NCBI GenBank assembly: GCA_009869945.1
Contig: WIXG01000267.1
Location: forward strand, 1 to 64,000
Direction of reading: 5' to 3'
Length of the DNA stretch: 64,000 nucleotides
Source of the DNA: Mesaphorura yosii
Lineage: Eukaryota > Arthropoda > Collembola > Poduromorpha > Tullbergiidae
Under the pieces are notes generated by a model, which saw only the letters and a list, made by a program, of their open reading frames with translations, had not been told where the DNA came from and made no database searches. Positions 33,539 to 44,495 of the stretch are shown one piece after another; the first letter of the stretch is position 1, and the number at the start of each line of letters is the position of its first letter. Made by a program: the position numbers and the translations under genes.

Positions 33539-34574
33539 TTCAACAGTTTTGCTTTACAGAATGACGCAATTTTGTGTTTGATAATCGTAATATTAATCCT
33601 TATGTTAAATCTGTTCCGTAAGAACGTGTATACCCCAGTAATAACGAATTAATAGAAAATGGGTGTGATATTCCAATTCTTATAAAGCGGCCTGAAGAAT
33701 TACTCCTTCCAGTACGATTTCCTGCTTAGCTTGTTCGGGCGGTCCAATCACTGGGTTTTCCTGGCCGTACATGCCACAATGTTAATTGCGTTTAAAACCT
33801 TACACACTTGGCTAACGTGATTCATGATTACGATGGTATTAACGTACGACGTATAGTACTTTACCACTCGGGTTTTCAACACATTAATTCCATTGTTAGC
33901 CTGACACAAAGCCAGAACCAAGTCGAAGCGACGACTAATTAGCATTCCATAAAAGAGCTATTTATGTGCAGCATATTTTAACCTTGTCACAAGTGCGAAG
34001 TGTAAAATACGTCATAGTACGTGGCATTTGTTCATGCAGACTCAGGCTTCTCGACCAGACGCAGACACCACCGTCCTTCCTGCACGCACGCATGGTTTGA
34101 TGGCTTGGGCTATGACTAATTTGGGAAATTAAACTTTTCCTATGGATACAGAATACAGAACGAAGATGACGATGTTACATATGAAAAAATATATGCACAA
34201 TGTACAGTGACGTGACGGAGCTCGGCTAAATTAGAATAATACTAGCATACTGATGCTAATGGGCCCAAGAAATGAAATCATTTCCACGAAAGGACAACTC
34301 GAAAGCATAATAATCATAAACCTGGTACCCAGTTATGGCATAGCTGTGATTTATGCTAAGTGCAGGACGAGGCCGTGAGTAAAAGCATTCACGGAACAAC
34401 TCATTTAGAGGTTTGTTAGTCGCAAAGTCGCAGTTTGGTTTTTTAGAGGAGTCATTCTGGCTTGAGTCTTAATAAAATTTAAGAAATCCATACAGAAGCA
34501 AGTCCCAGTTGGAAAATTCTTTGCCGTACACACGAATCAACCAATTTCAGCTCTGTCCTACAGTAATTTCCACA
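33539..34574. other. intergenic region
   Basis: About 1 kb, AT-rich, without a convincing ORF, RNA gene or repeat. It should include the promoter of the small Cys-rich gene that follows. Confidence 0.4.
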
Positions 34575-34909
34575 ATGTGCCTGGACACTGACGAACTTTT
34601 GGAGTGTGCCTTGTGCGCGGCATGCTGCTACTGCTGCATAAATCTCTGCAAAGGTGACAAAAGTAAGTTTCTCGTCTCTAACTTATTTGCAATCCTCTTC
34701 AAAGCGCATGGTGCATTCTGTTATCTTTCAATATTTGTGATTTTTAATTTCCTAATGCGTAATCAGGGAACGATCAGCCTCAGCAAGTGGTTATACAACA
34801 GCCACAGCCACAACCACAGCCTTACGGAGTGCCATACGGAGCACCGCCACCGCAGCCAGGCTATCCATACCCGCCTCAGCAGCCTTATTACGGGCCACCA
34901 CGGATGTAA
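34575..34909 (+). CDS. Small Cys-rich, Pro/Gln/Tyr-rich protein
   Basis: Exons 34575–34662 and 34767–34909 join in phase (A|GG) to give 76 aa. The N-terminus has seven Cys within 26 residues (ECALCAACCYCCINLC), likely palmitoylated or membrane-associated. It is followed by a short basic patch (KGDKR) and a low-complexity tail of PQPQPQPYG, PPPQPGYPYPPQQPYY and PPRM. The family is not recognised. The composition recalls small Cys-rich membrane adaptors whose tails offer Pro/Tyr-rich (PPxY-like) docking sites, but no exact PPxY motif was found. A read-through of the intron would give a different, less plausible protein. AATAAA at 35055–35060 fits its 3' end. Confidence 0.6.
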
Positions 34910-35054
34910 GCGGGAGAATAGAAATGGAACTGCCGAGAACTTGGAGTTGTTGTTGAAGGACTTTGCATTTTCGAATGCTAAGAGCTTAATCGAAAATTTA
35001 ATCATATGTTTACTATTTACAGTATTGCGTACACATAAGCCCTATCATGGGCCT

Positions 35055-35060
35055 AATAAA
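35055..35060 (+). promoter_or_regulatory. polyadenylation signal AATAAA
   Basis: AATAAA about 145 bp after the stop of the Cys-rich small protein. Confidence 0.45.
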
Positions 35061-36947
35061 TTAAGGTTGAACTGTACATCTTTGAATTAAAATATTATTT
35101 ACTTGTTTGTTTATGTTGGAAATCGAGTTTTGATGTTTTGAATCTGTACGCATGAACCGAATGTGGAAGCTGTACTCTCTTTGATTATTTTCGCCTGTCT
35201 AATTACGATCAAGGATTTTAATTTGTGCTGTTAATAAATACTCCATTAATAAAAATCGAGCTGCGGTCGCTATGCATGCTGGTGGTGTAATCAAGATCAT
35301 GCCAATTTCGTCTTGGTGCATCAGAGGTTTCATGGTGCAGCAAAATCAAATAGTTTAATGGTCAGTTCTGATTACATAACTAATAGTTCAACCAATGTAC
35401 AACGGCGGCAGCGTTGCAACCGCAACAAATGAACAATGCATAATGCATGGTCATGTTTACTCTATCAGAGATAACTCAAGATTAAGATATTTCATCGACC
35501 TCAGCCCAGTTTGCTGCAGTGATACAGAAAAGCGACACAAAGAAAGAAAAACGGTTCGCCCCTCAGAATATGAAAAATACGCAATACTTGCAATTGCAAC
35601 TGCAATTTGCGTTTACTGCGTTTTCTCGTTCACGCACGCACGCAGATTTTCATTACGTAAAAATTATGAAATGGGAATTGCTTAAGTTACAATGTCACTG
35701 CGCTGTTTGCACGGCAATGACGGCGTAATCATTTGTAATCGCTCAATATTACACAGTGCGATCCATGACAAGTAGCACTGCGTATTGATTGGTTTAAGAC
35801 TTCATTGTCAAACCAAATTAAATTTGCGACTCGGTGACATTAGCCGCCTGCGAGTACGTGGTCTTTTTGCCGACAAACAGTACCCATTAGCATTTCGACA
35901 GCTTCGAGAGATCAATGTCTATTTTTTGCGACTATCGCGCCCTCGCTCTTCGCTCACAAGACCTTCATCACGAGTTCGATTGCCTTTGCTTTGGACGAAA
36001 ATTGTTTATAGAAAGATCAAGATTGAAAGGAGGTAACTTGGAACTTCAGGTCTTGTTATATGATGATTCAGAATCATTACTACTGATGAAACATGAATAT
36101 TACATTCTTTTATAGATGACATTTGCCAGTTAACCGAAATTCAAAGTTTAAAAGGTGCGTCTACATCCATGCTTTCAGTAAATTGAAATTCGAAGGTCGA
36201 CTTTGTTTTGTTGTAATGTAAACAATTTGCATTAACTATATTAAAATTACATTTCACATTGAAATCAATCTGACCAAGGCAAAGGTTAAAGTCAAAAGAT
36301 GAAGCTTTGTATTAAACTTGGGACTCTATAGATAAAAGTTATGCATTTATTCATAAAATTGCAACGGTACGGCAGGGATAGACTTCAGACGGTGCAAATG
36401 TACTGCGTTTAAGAGTCGCGATTCGCGAATAATCAGAAATAATGGTTGCGTTGTACTCCAGCGGTTCCTTAATTAATAATTCATCACGTACACACAGATA
36501 CTACTTGTAATGACAATTGCGTAAAATATTTCGCGAAAGCGGCATTCTTTGATCTGTGATGTGATGAACGATGACGGCTTCCTGAATTTAGCTTATGTAA
36601 ACTCGAATGCAAATTCTTAATCCAACTCAAAATTGTATTCAATTCATTCATAATCAATGCCGTGACCGTCTCCAGTCTCCTTGATTTGGTTCATACAAAG
36701 TGGTTCCGGGTTGAATCCATAATATACCATTTCTTTTCGAGGACTGAATTTGAGCTCTCAGGTGCGTGCGTGAGACTTTGTGATTAGCATTTGACGTCAT
36801 AAACTCTGGCGTTCATCAGATGCCCTGCCTAATCCTAATTGGATTGGGAATCCATTAATTTTCATCGTTCATAGTGGTCTTGAGTTATCGTAATTGTTAT
36901 TTCGCTCTAACATGACAGTACAATGATTACACTCGTCATTCGATTGT

Positions 36948-37037
36948 ACGTCACCAGTGCGAAATTACGAGTCCGAATCGGCCGTGAGTTCGACGAACGA
37001 GAAGTTCGAATGCACTAAGAGCGACATGTCATTTAGT
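36948..37037 (+). repeat. left terminal inverted repeat of the MITE
   Basis: Reverse-complementary to 37302–37406. Identity is high apart from a 16-bp insertion (about 36990–37006) and a missing duplicated unit near the outer end. Confidence 0.75.
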
Positions 37038-37301
37038 CATTTAGTCTGACGTTCGACCCAACACGCTTGAAAGGCGAAGTCATTCTGCTTAAAAAACATT
37101 AGAACAAAACGATAACATTTAAGTCATTAGTGTTGGGTAACGAAGATCCGACAATCTCAAAAGAAATTATAGTACTGGATAGTGGTTGGAATTACTGGAA
37201 ACAATTCTCTTGGAACAATAGTCAGAAGCAACTTTCTGAAACAATTTTTCAGAAAAAACCCTCCTGGAACAATCTGCTGGGTAGAACTTCAGGATATTCG
37301 A

Positions 37302-37406
37302 ACTAAATGACATGTCGCTCTTAGTGCATTCGAACTCACGGCCGATTCGAACTCGTAATTTCGCACTAAAGATAATTCGAACTCATGAAATTCGCACTGG
37401 TGACGT
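37302..37406 (-). repeat. right terminal inverted repeat of the MITE
   Basis: Reverse complement of the left arm. The outer third contains a tandem duplication of a unit GTGCGAA-T/A…GAGTTCGAAT not present in the left arm. Confidence 0.75.
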
Positions 37407-40120
37407 GACATGCGTCATTCGTGCGAGGAGCACATGCAAAGAAACGAGGAAAATGAGGGATTTCGTGTAAAATGTCCAGTGGAAGGCTGTGCTTTAGTGT
37501 TTCAGTGCTCACTTGAATTCTGGAAATCCGGACGGCGACGATGAACACGCTGGACCACATGCGCATGAGAAATCAGACGGCAGCATGCATAAAGTGTAGG
37601 TTAATTACAATTAACCGGCAGACCAGAGCAAAGCAAAACAGAATAGAGTAGGCAATGAATGACATTTTGGCCTGCTGGACATTGTTCAGCTTACCTTGTT
37701 GCGTTACATAACAAATTAATGACACAGCGGAGTGCACGCAGACGCAGCATTCAAGTTTAAGGTCGAATTACGCAACTAACCAAATGCACGCCACAGCCAC
37801 AGCCACGCGGTTCGAGGAGCAGACAACTCCAGCAGTTCATTTGTTCGAGTCAAGGGTACGGCTTAACAATGAAGCTCATGTGCACGCAAATATGTAAATA
37901 TGCAAGTCATTTGCATTTACTCGCGTAGCAAACTAACTGACATCTGTCAAATCAACGCACGCAATGTAAACCCAACTTTTGTGGTTAAACTTGAGACCAG
38001 CTGAGAGCGGGCCGGTGGCCTAAACTAGAAGCAGAAGTTCTAACGCTTGGACGCGGCGAATTTTAGTCTTCGTTTTGTGAAACTTGTTCCAAATCTCGGA
38101 TTCCGATACAGATGCAGTTTGGACACAAATTGGGTTGGACAGATAATAAAACCAGTTTTAAGGCAAGTTTCCGAGCAACTGGACAGGGCGCCCTAAAACT
38201 GGTACAATGTTCCGCCCTTGGAGATCGCGTGAGTCTGCAAATATCACGACTCCAATCTACATGCAAGAAAACATATGCACAACATGCAACGGCAGGTGTG
38301 CCTGCGTCTGGAATGGTTGTCATCAAGCTACTCAAAAAACAAACATCAAACATGCAACCCTCTACACCATGAATATCACCGTCTTATACTTACTGCCAAT
38401 TAAGTATTAAATAATCGTAAATTACTGGTTTATAATTGGTAATGAGCGACCGGCCTAGCCTGGCCCAGTTCAAGGTGAATCCAATCACATGCACTACTGA
38501 CTTAATAGCAGCGTCACTACATCACAATTAGCTAAAAGCCTCACTTTGGGCTTCGGAATGGAATAGTCTCTCAGTGCAGAATGCAAAATATGCCATCCGC
38601 TCCGGTCAAGAATGAGCGTGAGAGTCCGTCATCTTAACTAAACCTGGCTGAGTTTAATTGGTTGAAGCGAATTAGCGTCAAACTCGCATTGTGTATTGCG
38701 AATTGTACGTTAACATCTAGATCGTTTGACTGACGGCTGACGCGCTCGTACACGTGCACTCGCAATTCGCAGGCATGATACAAGCATTGGCAGTACGTGC
38801 GGCATGTGCGGTAGGCATTTAACTTGAACTATTTATGCTCGGCAATTGCTATTATTATGATCGTATCATTCATGGAGCTGTATAATTTATGTCTGTACTA
38901 TAATTACAATTACTCCAATACTCCACATTCCTTCCCTGCAGCCTCACAACATGCCGCACTACTTATTAAGTCTAAACCAATAGAAAAGACAAGCACACTT
39001 GTCGCTTCGGTCTCACCAGGCGCTGGGCAGAAAACCTCGCCACATTACATTATAAATTAAACCATAAACAGTTTTATAATTGAACAGCCTCGCGACTCGT
39101 GGCTTGACGCGGACGCGATTCGACGCGACGCGTTTTAAGTAAGTGAATCTCAATCAGTATTAAGTAGCCAGCCAGCCCAAACCAGAACGCCAAAATAGAA
39201 AGGAAAATCTTTGTAGCTATTTCATTACCTGTAAACAATCGAACTCAACAATCAACAAGTGTGTGTATTTTTAGACTCTGTGTCCTTTGTCATTTCAAGC
39301 CTGAGCGGCCTTAGCCTTAAGTATATTTTGGTAAATATAAGTGAAAGAGTACCCGACTCATTACCTCAATTCAGTCTGTGGAATTCCTCATTGACATCAT
39401 TGGCCTGCCTGCCTTCCTGCTGCAGATCGTAATTTGCAAATTGCGAATATTCTTATCGCAATTCGCGACAGCGCAATAACACAGACGCAAGACATTACGA
39501 CTGCCCCGTGCGTGATAGACAACTTCTTTCCTTTGTGGTACCGTGCCGTGCTATGCTGCCGGTCCTGTAATTACAGAAGATTACGTCAAAAGGTTAAATC
39601 TTTGACTTCATTCATTAGTACGTGCAGATTTTTACATGGAACAATCTGCAACGCAACGCAGCGGCTTGGCTTGAGGCTTGGTGATCAAAGTGAAAGCTCA
39701 GTAGCAATAGCTGTATTAATTCACTTCTATATCCTTCGACCTGTGCAGTGATAAGGCAAGGAATTCATTTAGCATTAGCAAAAGGGTCGTCCGTTTACGA
39801 GCCATATACAGTACAAGCATTACGAAATTATCAGCATTGTGCACTGTACCTCGGACTTTATACTTTATTATTGTATGTTTTTTGAAGTTAACATGTATTT
39901 ATCAATTAAATTAAGAAGATAGTGATAGATAGACCGTCGTCCCTTTAACTTCTTTTGCACGGAGACGCAGTAAAGGGGTTGAAGTTCTTGAAGAAGCTAC
40001 CATTCTCCATCATCTTTGTCCATTCCACAACCACAACCGTCTTGACAGGCTAACGTTGACGTTACCGACGTCACGCTGTCATTAACGTTCTCATTGCCGG
40101 AAATTTGGATCACAAAAGTT

Positions 40121-40157
40121 TATAAAGGCTCTTCCTACCCATATCGAAGGTTCAGTC
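40121..40157 (+). promoter_or_regulatory. core promoter: TATA box and initiator of the UNC93-like gene
   Basis: TATAAAGG at 40121–40128 and the arthropod initiator TCAGTC at 40152–40157. The initiator A is at 40154, 33 bp from the first T of the TATA box, which is the standard spacing. The coding ATG is at 40183, so the predicted 5' UTR is only about 29 nt. Confidence 0.7.
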
Positions 40158-40182
40158 AGCAAAGCATCTTCCTCAAATCAAG

Positions 40183-42457
40183 ATGAGGTCAGATTCCGAA
40201 TTGGGAGGCTGTACTGGCGTGAAGTACATTGTGACCACCACCGACGACATGATCACGGAGAAGCCAATCACCTGCTCCTTCGGAGATCCCCGTGTAAGCG
40301 AGGAAACTGAGACGCGAAGACAAAGCGTGTACGGACCACACGAAACACGGCGAATTCTCAAAAATCTCGTGATGCTCGGATTCTCGTTCACGCTCCTCTT
40401 CAGCGCGTACATGGCCACCGCAAATCTTCAAAGCTCCATCAATTCTGCGGTATGTCGACGCGTTGGTGTGATTCGCACTGGATTTTAATGTTTTGGATTG
40501 CAATTGTAGGGTAGCCTCGGCACATACACTCTTGCGATTCTGTATGCGACGACCATCATCGTGGCGCTGTTCCTCCCACCGCTCGTGATGTACAAGTTCA
40601 AGATTAAATTGACGATGGTCATTTCCATTGTGGGGTACATGGGCTACGTCGCTTGTCAATTCTACCCGTCCTATTTCACATTCATCCCGGCGGCTCTCCT
40701 CCTGGGTACTTGTGGGGCTCATTTGTGGGCAGCAATGCAGACTTACTTGTCAAAGGTGAGTCCGGGTCCGGGCAGAAGGAAGGCTAGTCTGCTAATCACG
40801 CAACTATATAAATGCGGATTTTCGTAGATTGCCGATGAGTACGCGTTCCTAACGAAGCAAACGTCCGCTGCCGTGCTGCAACACTTTTTTGGTGTATTTT
40901 TCCTATTCTTCCATTCCTCGCAAATCTGGGGCAATTTAATCTCATCTTCTGTGCTCTCCAAATTGAGTGCCACGGACGACACGCTTTCAATGGACGGTAC
41001 ATCACCGGCTGCTGACATTCGAACCATCATACATACCACTCCAAGTTCCAACAGCCTAAACACATTCGAGACGTGTGGACCACATTTTTGTCCCGCTGTC
41101 GCGGCCGAGACTCACAACTCAAGCAGCGGCATTGCGGAAACGGTCGCAGACAACCTCAGCCGTCCAGACGAAGCAAAGATACATTTGCTGTTTGGCATAT
41201 TTTTGGGATGCACGGCAGCCGCCGGTATCATCATTTGCCTCTTTGTGGATTCATTGATAAGGTAAATGCAAAAGGGTGAAAGACGAGACGACCCACTTCA
41301 CTTTGGTGACACGAAATGGACATGAAGGCCAATGCCCTAAATTCGTGCGCTGTGTTTCCTGATTTTATTGCTTCGTAGTCAAGATTTAGTGCGTCTTAGC
41401 TTTACGATAACATGATTATTATTACTAATGACTGACTGATAAGGGTCGTAAAATGGTATTTCTGAACATGAAGCCAGAATTCTTTAATTAGCAGTTGATG
41501 AGCTAATTGAAATGACATATGAGACATACATATGAATACTACAAAGAGAGCCGCGATGAACTAAATTTTTATTCCGTCATGTGATGGCTTACTTTTTGAA
41601 GATCTTGGTTTCATGACGCTGCTCATTTAGTTTGGACTGTTTTAATGCAGGTACGGTGAATTGGAACTGAAAACCAAAGAAAAACCGAAAGCTACCGGAC
41701 TTCTGATCGCGACCGTGACGCATTTGAAGAAGCCGACTCAATTGCTAATCATTCCTGTCACTGTTTGGCTTGGAATTCAGGAGGCTTTCATTGGAGCAGA
41801 TTTCACTCAGGTTCGTCAAGCCTGTTGCTCTTACATATTGAACTTAGATGAAGGTGAGCCCAATTTATAGGTTTTGATTTCTTTTCAGGCTTTCATTGCT
41901 TGCGCTTGGGGAGTGCAAAACATTGGATTCGTGATGATGTGCTTTGGATTCACCGCGTCCATCTCCAGTTTGATTATTGGCAAACTCATGGCGTGGGTGG
42001 GAAGACCAACTCTTTTCATCATGGCTGGGCTGTTGAATCTCTGCTGCATGATCACAATGCTATCGTGGACGCCGAACCCAAATCAGCAATGGATATTCTT
42101 TTTACTCTCCGGACTTTGGGGCTTGGGCGACGGCGTGTGGTCGCCTCAAGTAAAAGGTATGGCAATTGCAAATTATTTTCTGAGGGTACACCAGAGCAAT
42201 AAATTACTGATCCTCTTTCAGCACTCTACGGAGCGATATTTCCGGACACCGCGGAGGCCGCTTACAGTAACGCTGTGTTGTGGACCGCCATTGGATTCAT
42301 AATCGTATACCTTCTTCAGGGAAAACTCTGCATGCTTACAAAACTCTACCTGTACATCGGCATATTGACATTTGCCGTAGTTTGTTATGTCATGATCGAA
42401 TTAATTGAGCGAAGGAAGAGCGAAAAACAGGAGAAGGTTATCAGGAGCAAGAAATGA
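40183..42457 (+). CDS. UNC93-like MFS membrane protein
   Basis: Six exons, 40183–40449, 40510–40755, 40828–41261, 41651–41810, 41889–42156 and 42222–42457, give 536 aa. After a cytosolic head (RRILKNLVMLGFSFTLLFSA begins TM1) comes TANLQSSINS, GSLGTYTLAILYATTII and AALLLGTCGAHLWAAMQTYL. A long extracellular loop rich in Ser/Thr with CGPHFCP follows, then SRPDEAKIHLLFGIFLG, LGIQEAFIGADFTQAFIACA, WGVQNIGFVMMCFG, GLWGLGDGVWSPQVKALYG and a basic tail (RRKSEKQEKVIRSKK). These are UNC93A family landmarks, with 11–12 membrane segments. Family knowledge: UNC-93 regulates a K2P potassium channel in worms, and vertebrate UNC93B1 escorts Toll-like receptors; UNC93A function is unsettled. The promoter is TATA plus initiator. 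Confidence 0.92.
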
Positions 42458-43044
42458 ACAAGTCATTCTGCCGAAACGACGACCTGGTCATGACAAATGT
42501 AAAGAAATCTCTGTTGTGGGGACTAATTGTCAGTAGCTTCTATCGAACCTTCAACGAAGTAGTTAGTAATTTTATTCATTGACCATAGATCTTTTAGTTA
42601 CACTGGTTAAAGGTGTTAGACACTGACAAGGACAGCTTTAATTTAAAGACACTTATAATATTACTTTATAAATTAGCAATTGCACGCACGCACGGAGAAA
42701 CTTTTACCACTATGGAACCTTATCCACGGAATAAAAACATATGAACTCCAGGAAAATATTTCCGAATGGCCGTCCGTCTAAGGCGATTTTCGTCTACATG
42801 ACGATGAACGGCCAATGATGTCAGCAGAAGTTTGTTTTTCGAGCGATGAGCCTCACATACGTCGTGTCCTTCAATGACCTTTACACGCTTTGACACTTTC
42901 TCATTTCTTTTTAGTGGATTAGGATTGTGACGCAACGCAATCCGAAGAATTTGGATCGTTTGAGTGCTTTTAGTGTATAGTTTTAGGGCACGTTCCATTT
43001 GTCTCCTTAATTACTTCTAATGATTGGCTTGCTTGCGGTTTGAA
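42458..43044. other. intergenic region
   Basis: About 590 bp. A 92-codon minus ORF (42998–42720) has no domain and was not accepted. No RNA gene or repeat was noticed. Confidence 0.4.
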
Positions 43045-43870
43045 ATGGGAAGTCTCATCAGTTGTCCGAAGCATCCCCAGTTCATGCTTGCTGAGAGTTT
43101 TAGCTCAGATGAAGGAGGGCAAAATTCTATCGATGAGTTTGTAACAAAATGTAATGATCACATCAGACCAAACGTAAGTTGTCTTCAGATCAGTCAGTTA
43201 AAGTCAGGCCCGTTTTGCCCATCTCTCTATGACATGATATATTCGCAGATTGCCCAAATGTGGGTCACGAAGGGTTTGGACCATGCGTTTGAATGGGTTG
43301 ATCCAGAGGAGCTGAAGATGTACACAAAGGAAAGGAAACAATCGCTGAAAGAAAAGAAACGGCAAGAAGAGGCGGACCCTCGACGGCGGGCTGAAGAAGT
43401 GGCTTTGACGACCGGTGTACTAGAAACTAAAGTAGAGCCACGGCAAATCCCGGTTTCGGCATACCTAGAAGGAGGGAGAGGACCGACGGAACTGACACGA
43501 AGGAAGCCTCGTCGTGTAAGTTTTGTCTAACAAAGTGCGATTTTGACAATTTGAAGCACGAACGGGAGAGCTAGAATGATTAAATACAAAAATTTAGGTA
43601 AAACGGGACAAATCTCCAGCAGCCGTTCATAGGAATAAGAAGATTCCATTCCATAAACGTAAGCAGAAGGTTTCTGGTGGAGAGCGTGACAGTGACAGTG
43701 ACCGCACCCCCAGATCAAGACTCCGTCCAGCGACAGCGGCCTCGGGAGCCGTCCCGCATCGTAAGAAGATTCGTTCCAAGAAGAGAACATGTTCAACGTC
43801 ACCCCATCATCACCACCGTCGTATCGTCACAACATCCACGGACACACATCCATGGACGTTTAGCCCTTAG
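43045..43870 (+). CDS. Basic Lys/Arg/His-rich protein, unrecognised (nuclear type)
   Basis: Exons 43045–43173, 43249–43515 and 43598–43870 join in phase 0 to 222 aa. The N-terminal third has MGSLISCPKHPQFMLAESF and IAQMWVTKGLDHAFEWVDPEE. The middle is a charged helix (KMYTKERKQSLKEKKRQEEA). The C-terminal third is strongly basic with SGGERDSDSDRTPRSR, HRKKIRSKKRT and a HHHHRR run. This composition fits a nuclear or nucleolar RNA- or chromatin-associated protein, but I do not recognise a family. Intron 1 (75 nt) is a multiple of three and has no stop, so a retained-intron isoform with 25 extra residues is possible. Another in-frame upstream start is TTG-only, so ATG 43045 was chosen. AATAAA at 43878. 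Confidence 0.7.
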
Positions 43871-43877
43871 CCCATAG

Positions 43878-43883
43878 AATAAA
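43878..43883 (+). promoter_or_regulatory. polyadenylation signal AATAAA
   Basis: AATAAA 8 bp after the TAG of the basic protein gene, giving a very short 3' UTR. Confidence 0.5.
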
Positions 43884-44495
43884 GAGATCAAGTAAAGTAA
43901 CTGGCGTACACAAACACAACGCAAATTGATGAGATTCAAATCAGCGTGCCTTAGCAACTTAGCACTGCACACAGCTTTTTCGCCACGCCATGGGTAGAAA
44001 ACGATTCTTGAAATGAAATGGTATAAGATGTGAATTTTTGGTTCAGTCTGACTTCATCGATCAAACAGTTCGGTCGTCCAATTTCTATCTCTTCCTTTCT
44101 TCGATCGTTTTCAATTTTTTCATTTCTTGTCTGCTCTCATTGTTGCTGGAATCTTGCACCGCTGCTGTTTCTTCACAAAATTGCATCACGCACCTTCGCG
44201 CATGAAAGTTACGAAATTTTATTGGTTCAGTTCAGTTAAGACCTGCGTCGTGTCACCGGTCACTGCTCCTGTTTCTTCTTTGCGATGTAAGTTAGGATTG
44301 GGGAGCAAACTCCTCCCCCATCTCCCAGTTTCAAAGAACCACAGTTCCATCAGGACCATCACAGGAGAATTAAGAAGAAAAGGCACTTAAAAGAATTGAT
44401 AAGGTAAGTGAAGGTATTTCTAAACCATTTCAATAACGATAGGCATTTTGAAATTGATTGACAATGTCGCAATTTCTTCTTCACAATTCCAGACC
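43884..44495. other. intergenic region / DNAAF5 5' UTR
   Basis: About 610 bp with no convincing coding exon. AATTCCAG directly before ACCATGAG (44496) could be a splice acceptor for a 5' UTR intron of DNAAF5. Confidence 0.4.

Larger units (their letters stand above)
36943..37412. mobile_element. Non-autonomous DNA transposon (Mutator-like MITE)
   Basis: Two long inverted arms, 36948–37037 and 37302–37406, are near-perfect reverse complements: GTCACCAGTGCGAA at one end, and TTCGAATGCACTAAGAG and GACATGTCATTTAGT toward the middle. The element is flanked by a 9-bp direct repeat CGTCATTCG (36934–36942 and 37413–37421). Long inverted repeats of about 90–105 bp plus a 9-bp target duplication fit Mutator-like elements; total length is about 470 bp with no ORF. 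The right arm has an extra internal duplication of a GTGCGAA…TTCGAAT unit. The left arm has a 16-bp insertion. The interior has several GGAACAAT/GAAACAATT repeats. Confidence 0.72.
35061..40120. other. 5-kb gene-poor interval with one MITE
   Basis: No ORF here shows a domain, signal peptide or coherent splice pattern. The only structured feature is the inverted-repeat element at 36943–37412, annotated separately. A GCCACAGCCACAGCCACG microrepeat lies near 37790. The last 100 bp carry the UNC93-like promoter. Confidence 0.45.

Noticed and set aside
34763-35005. Minus ORF rich in Trp/Leu opposite the Pro/Gln tail
   Set aside because: It is the complement of a CAG/CCA low-complexity stretch, not a gene.
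40189-40722. 177-codon minus ORF opposite the UNC93-like gene
   Set aside because: It lies fully antisense to conserved UNC93 exons and spans their intron; shadow reading frame.
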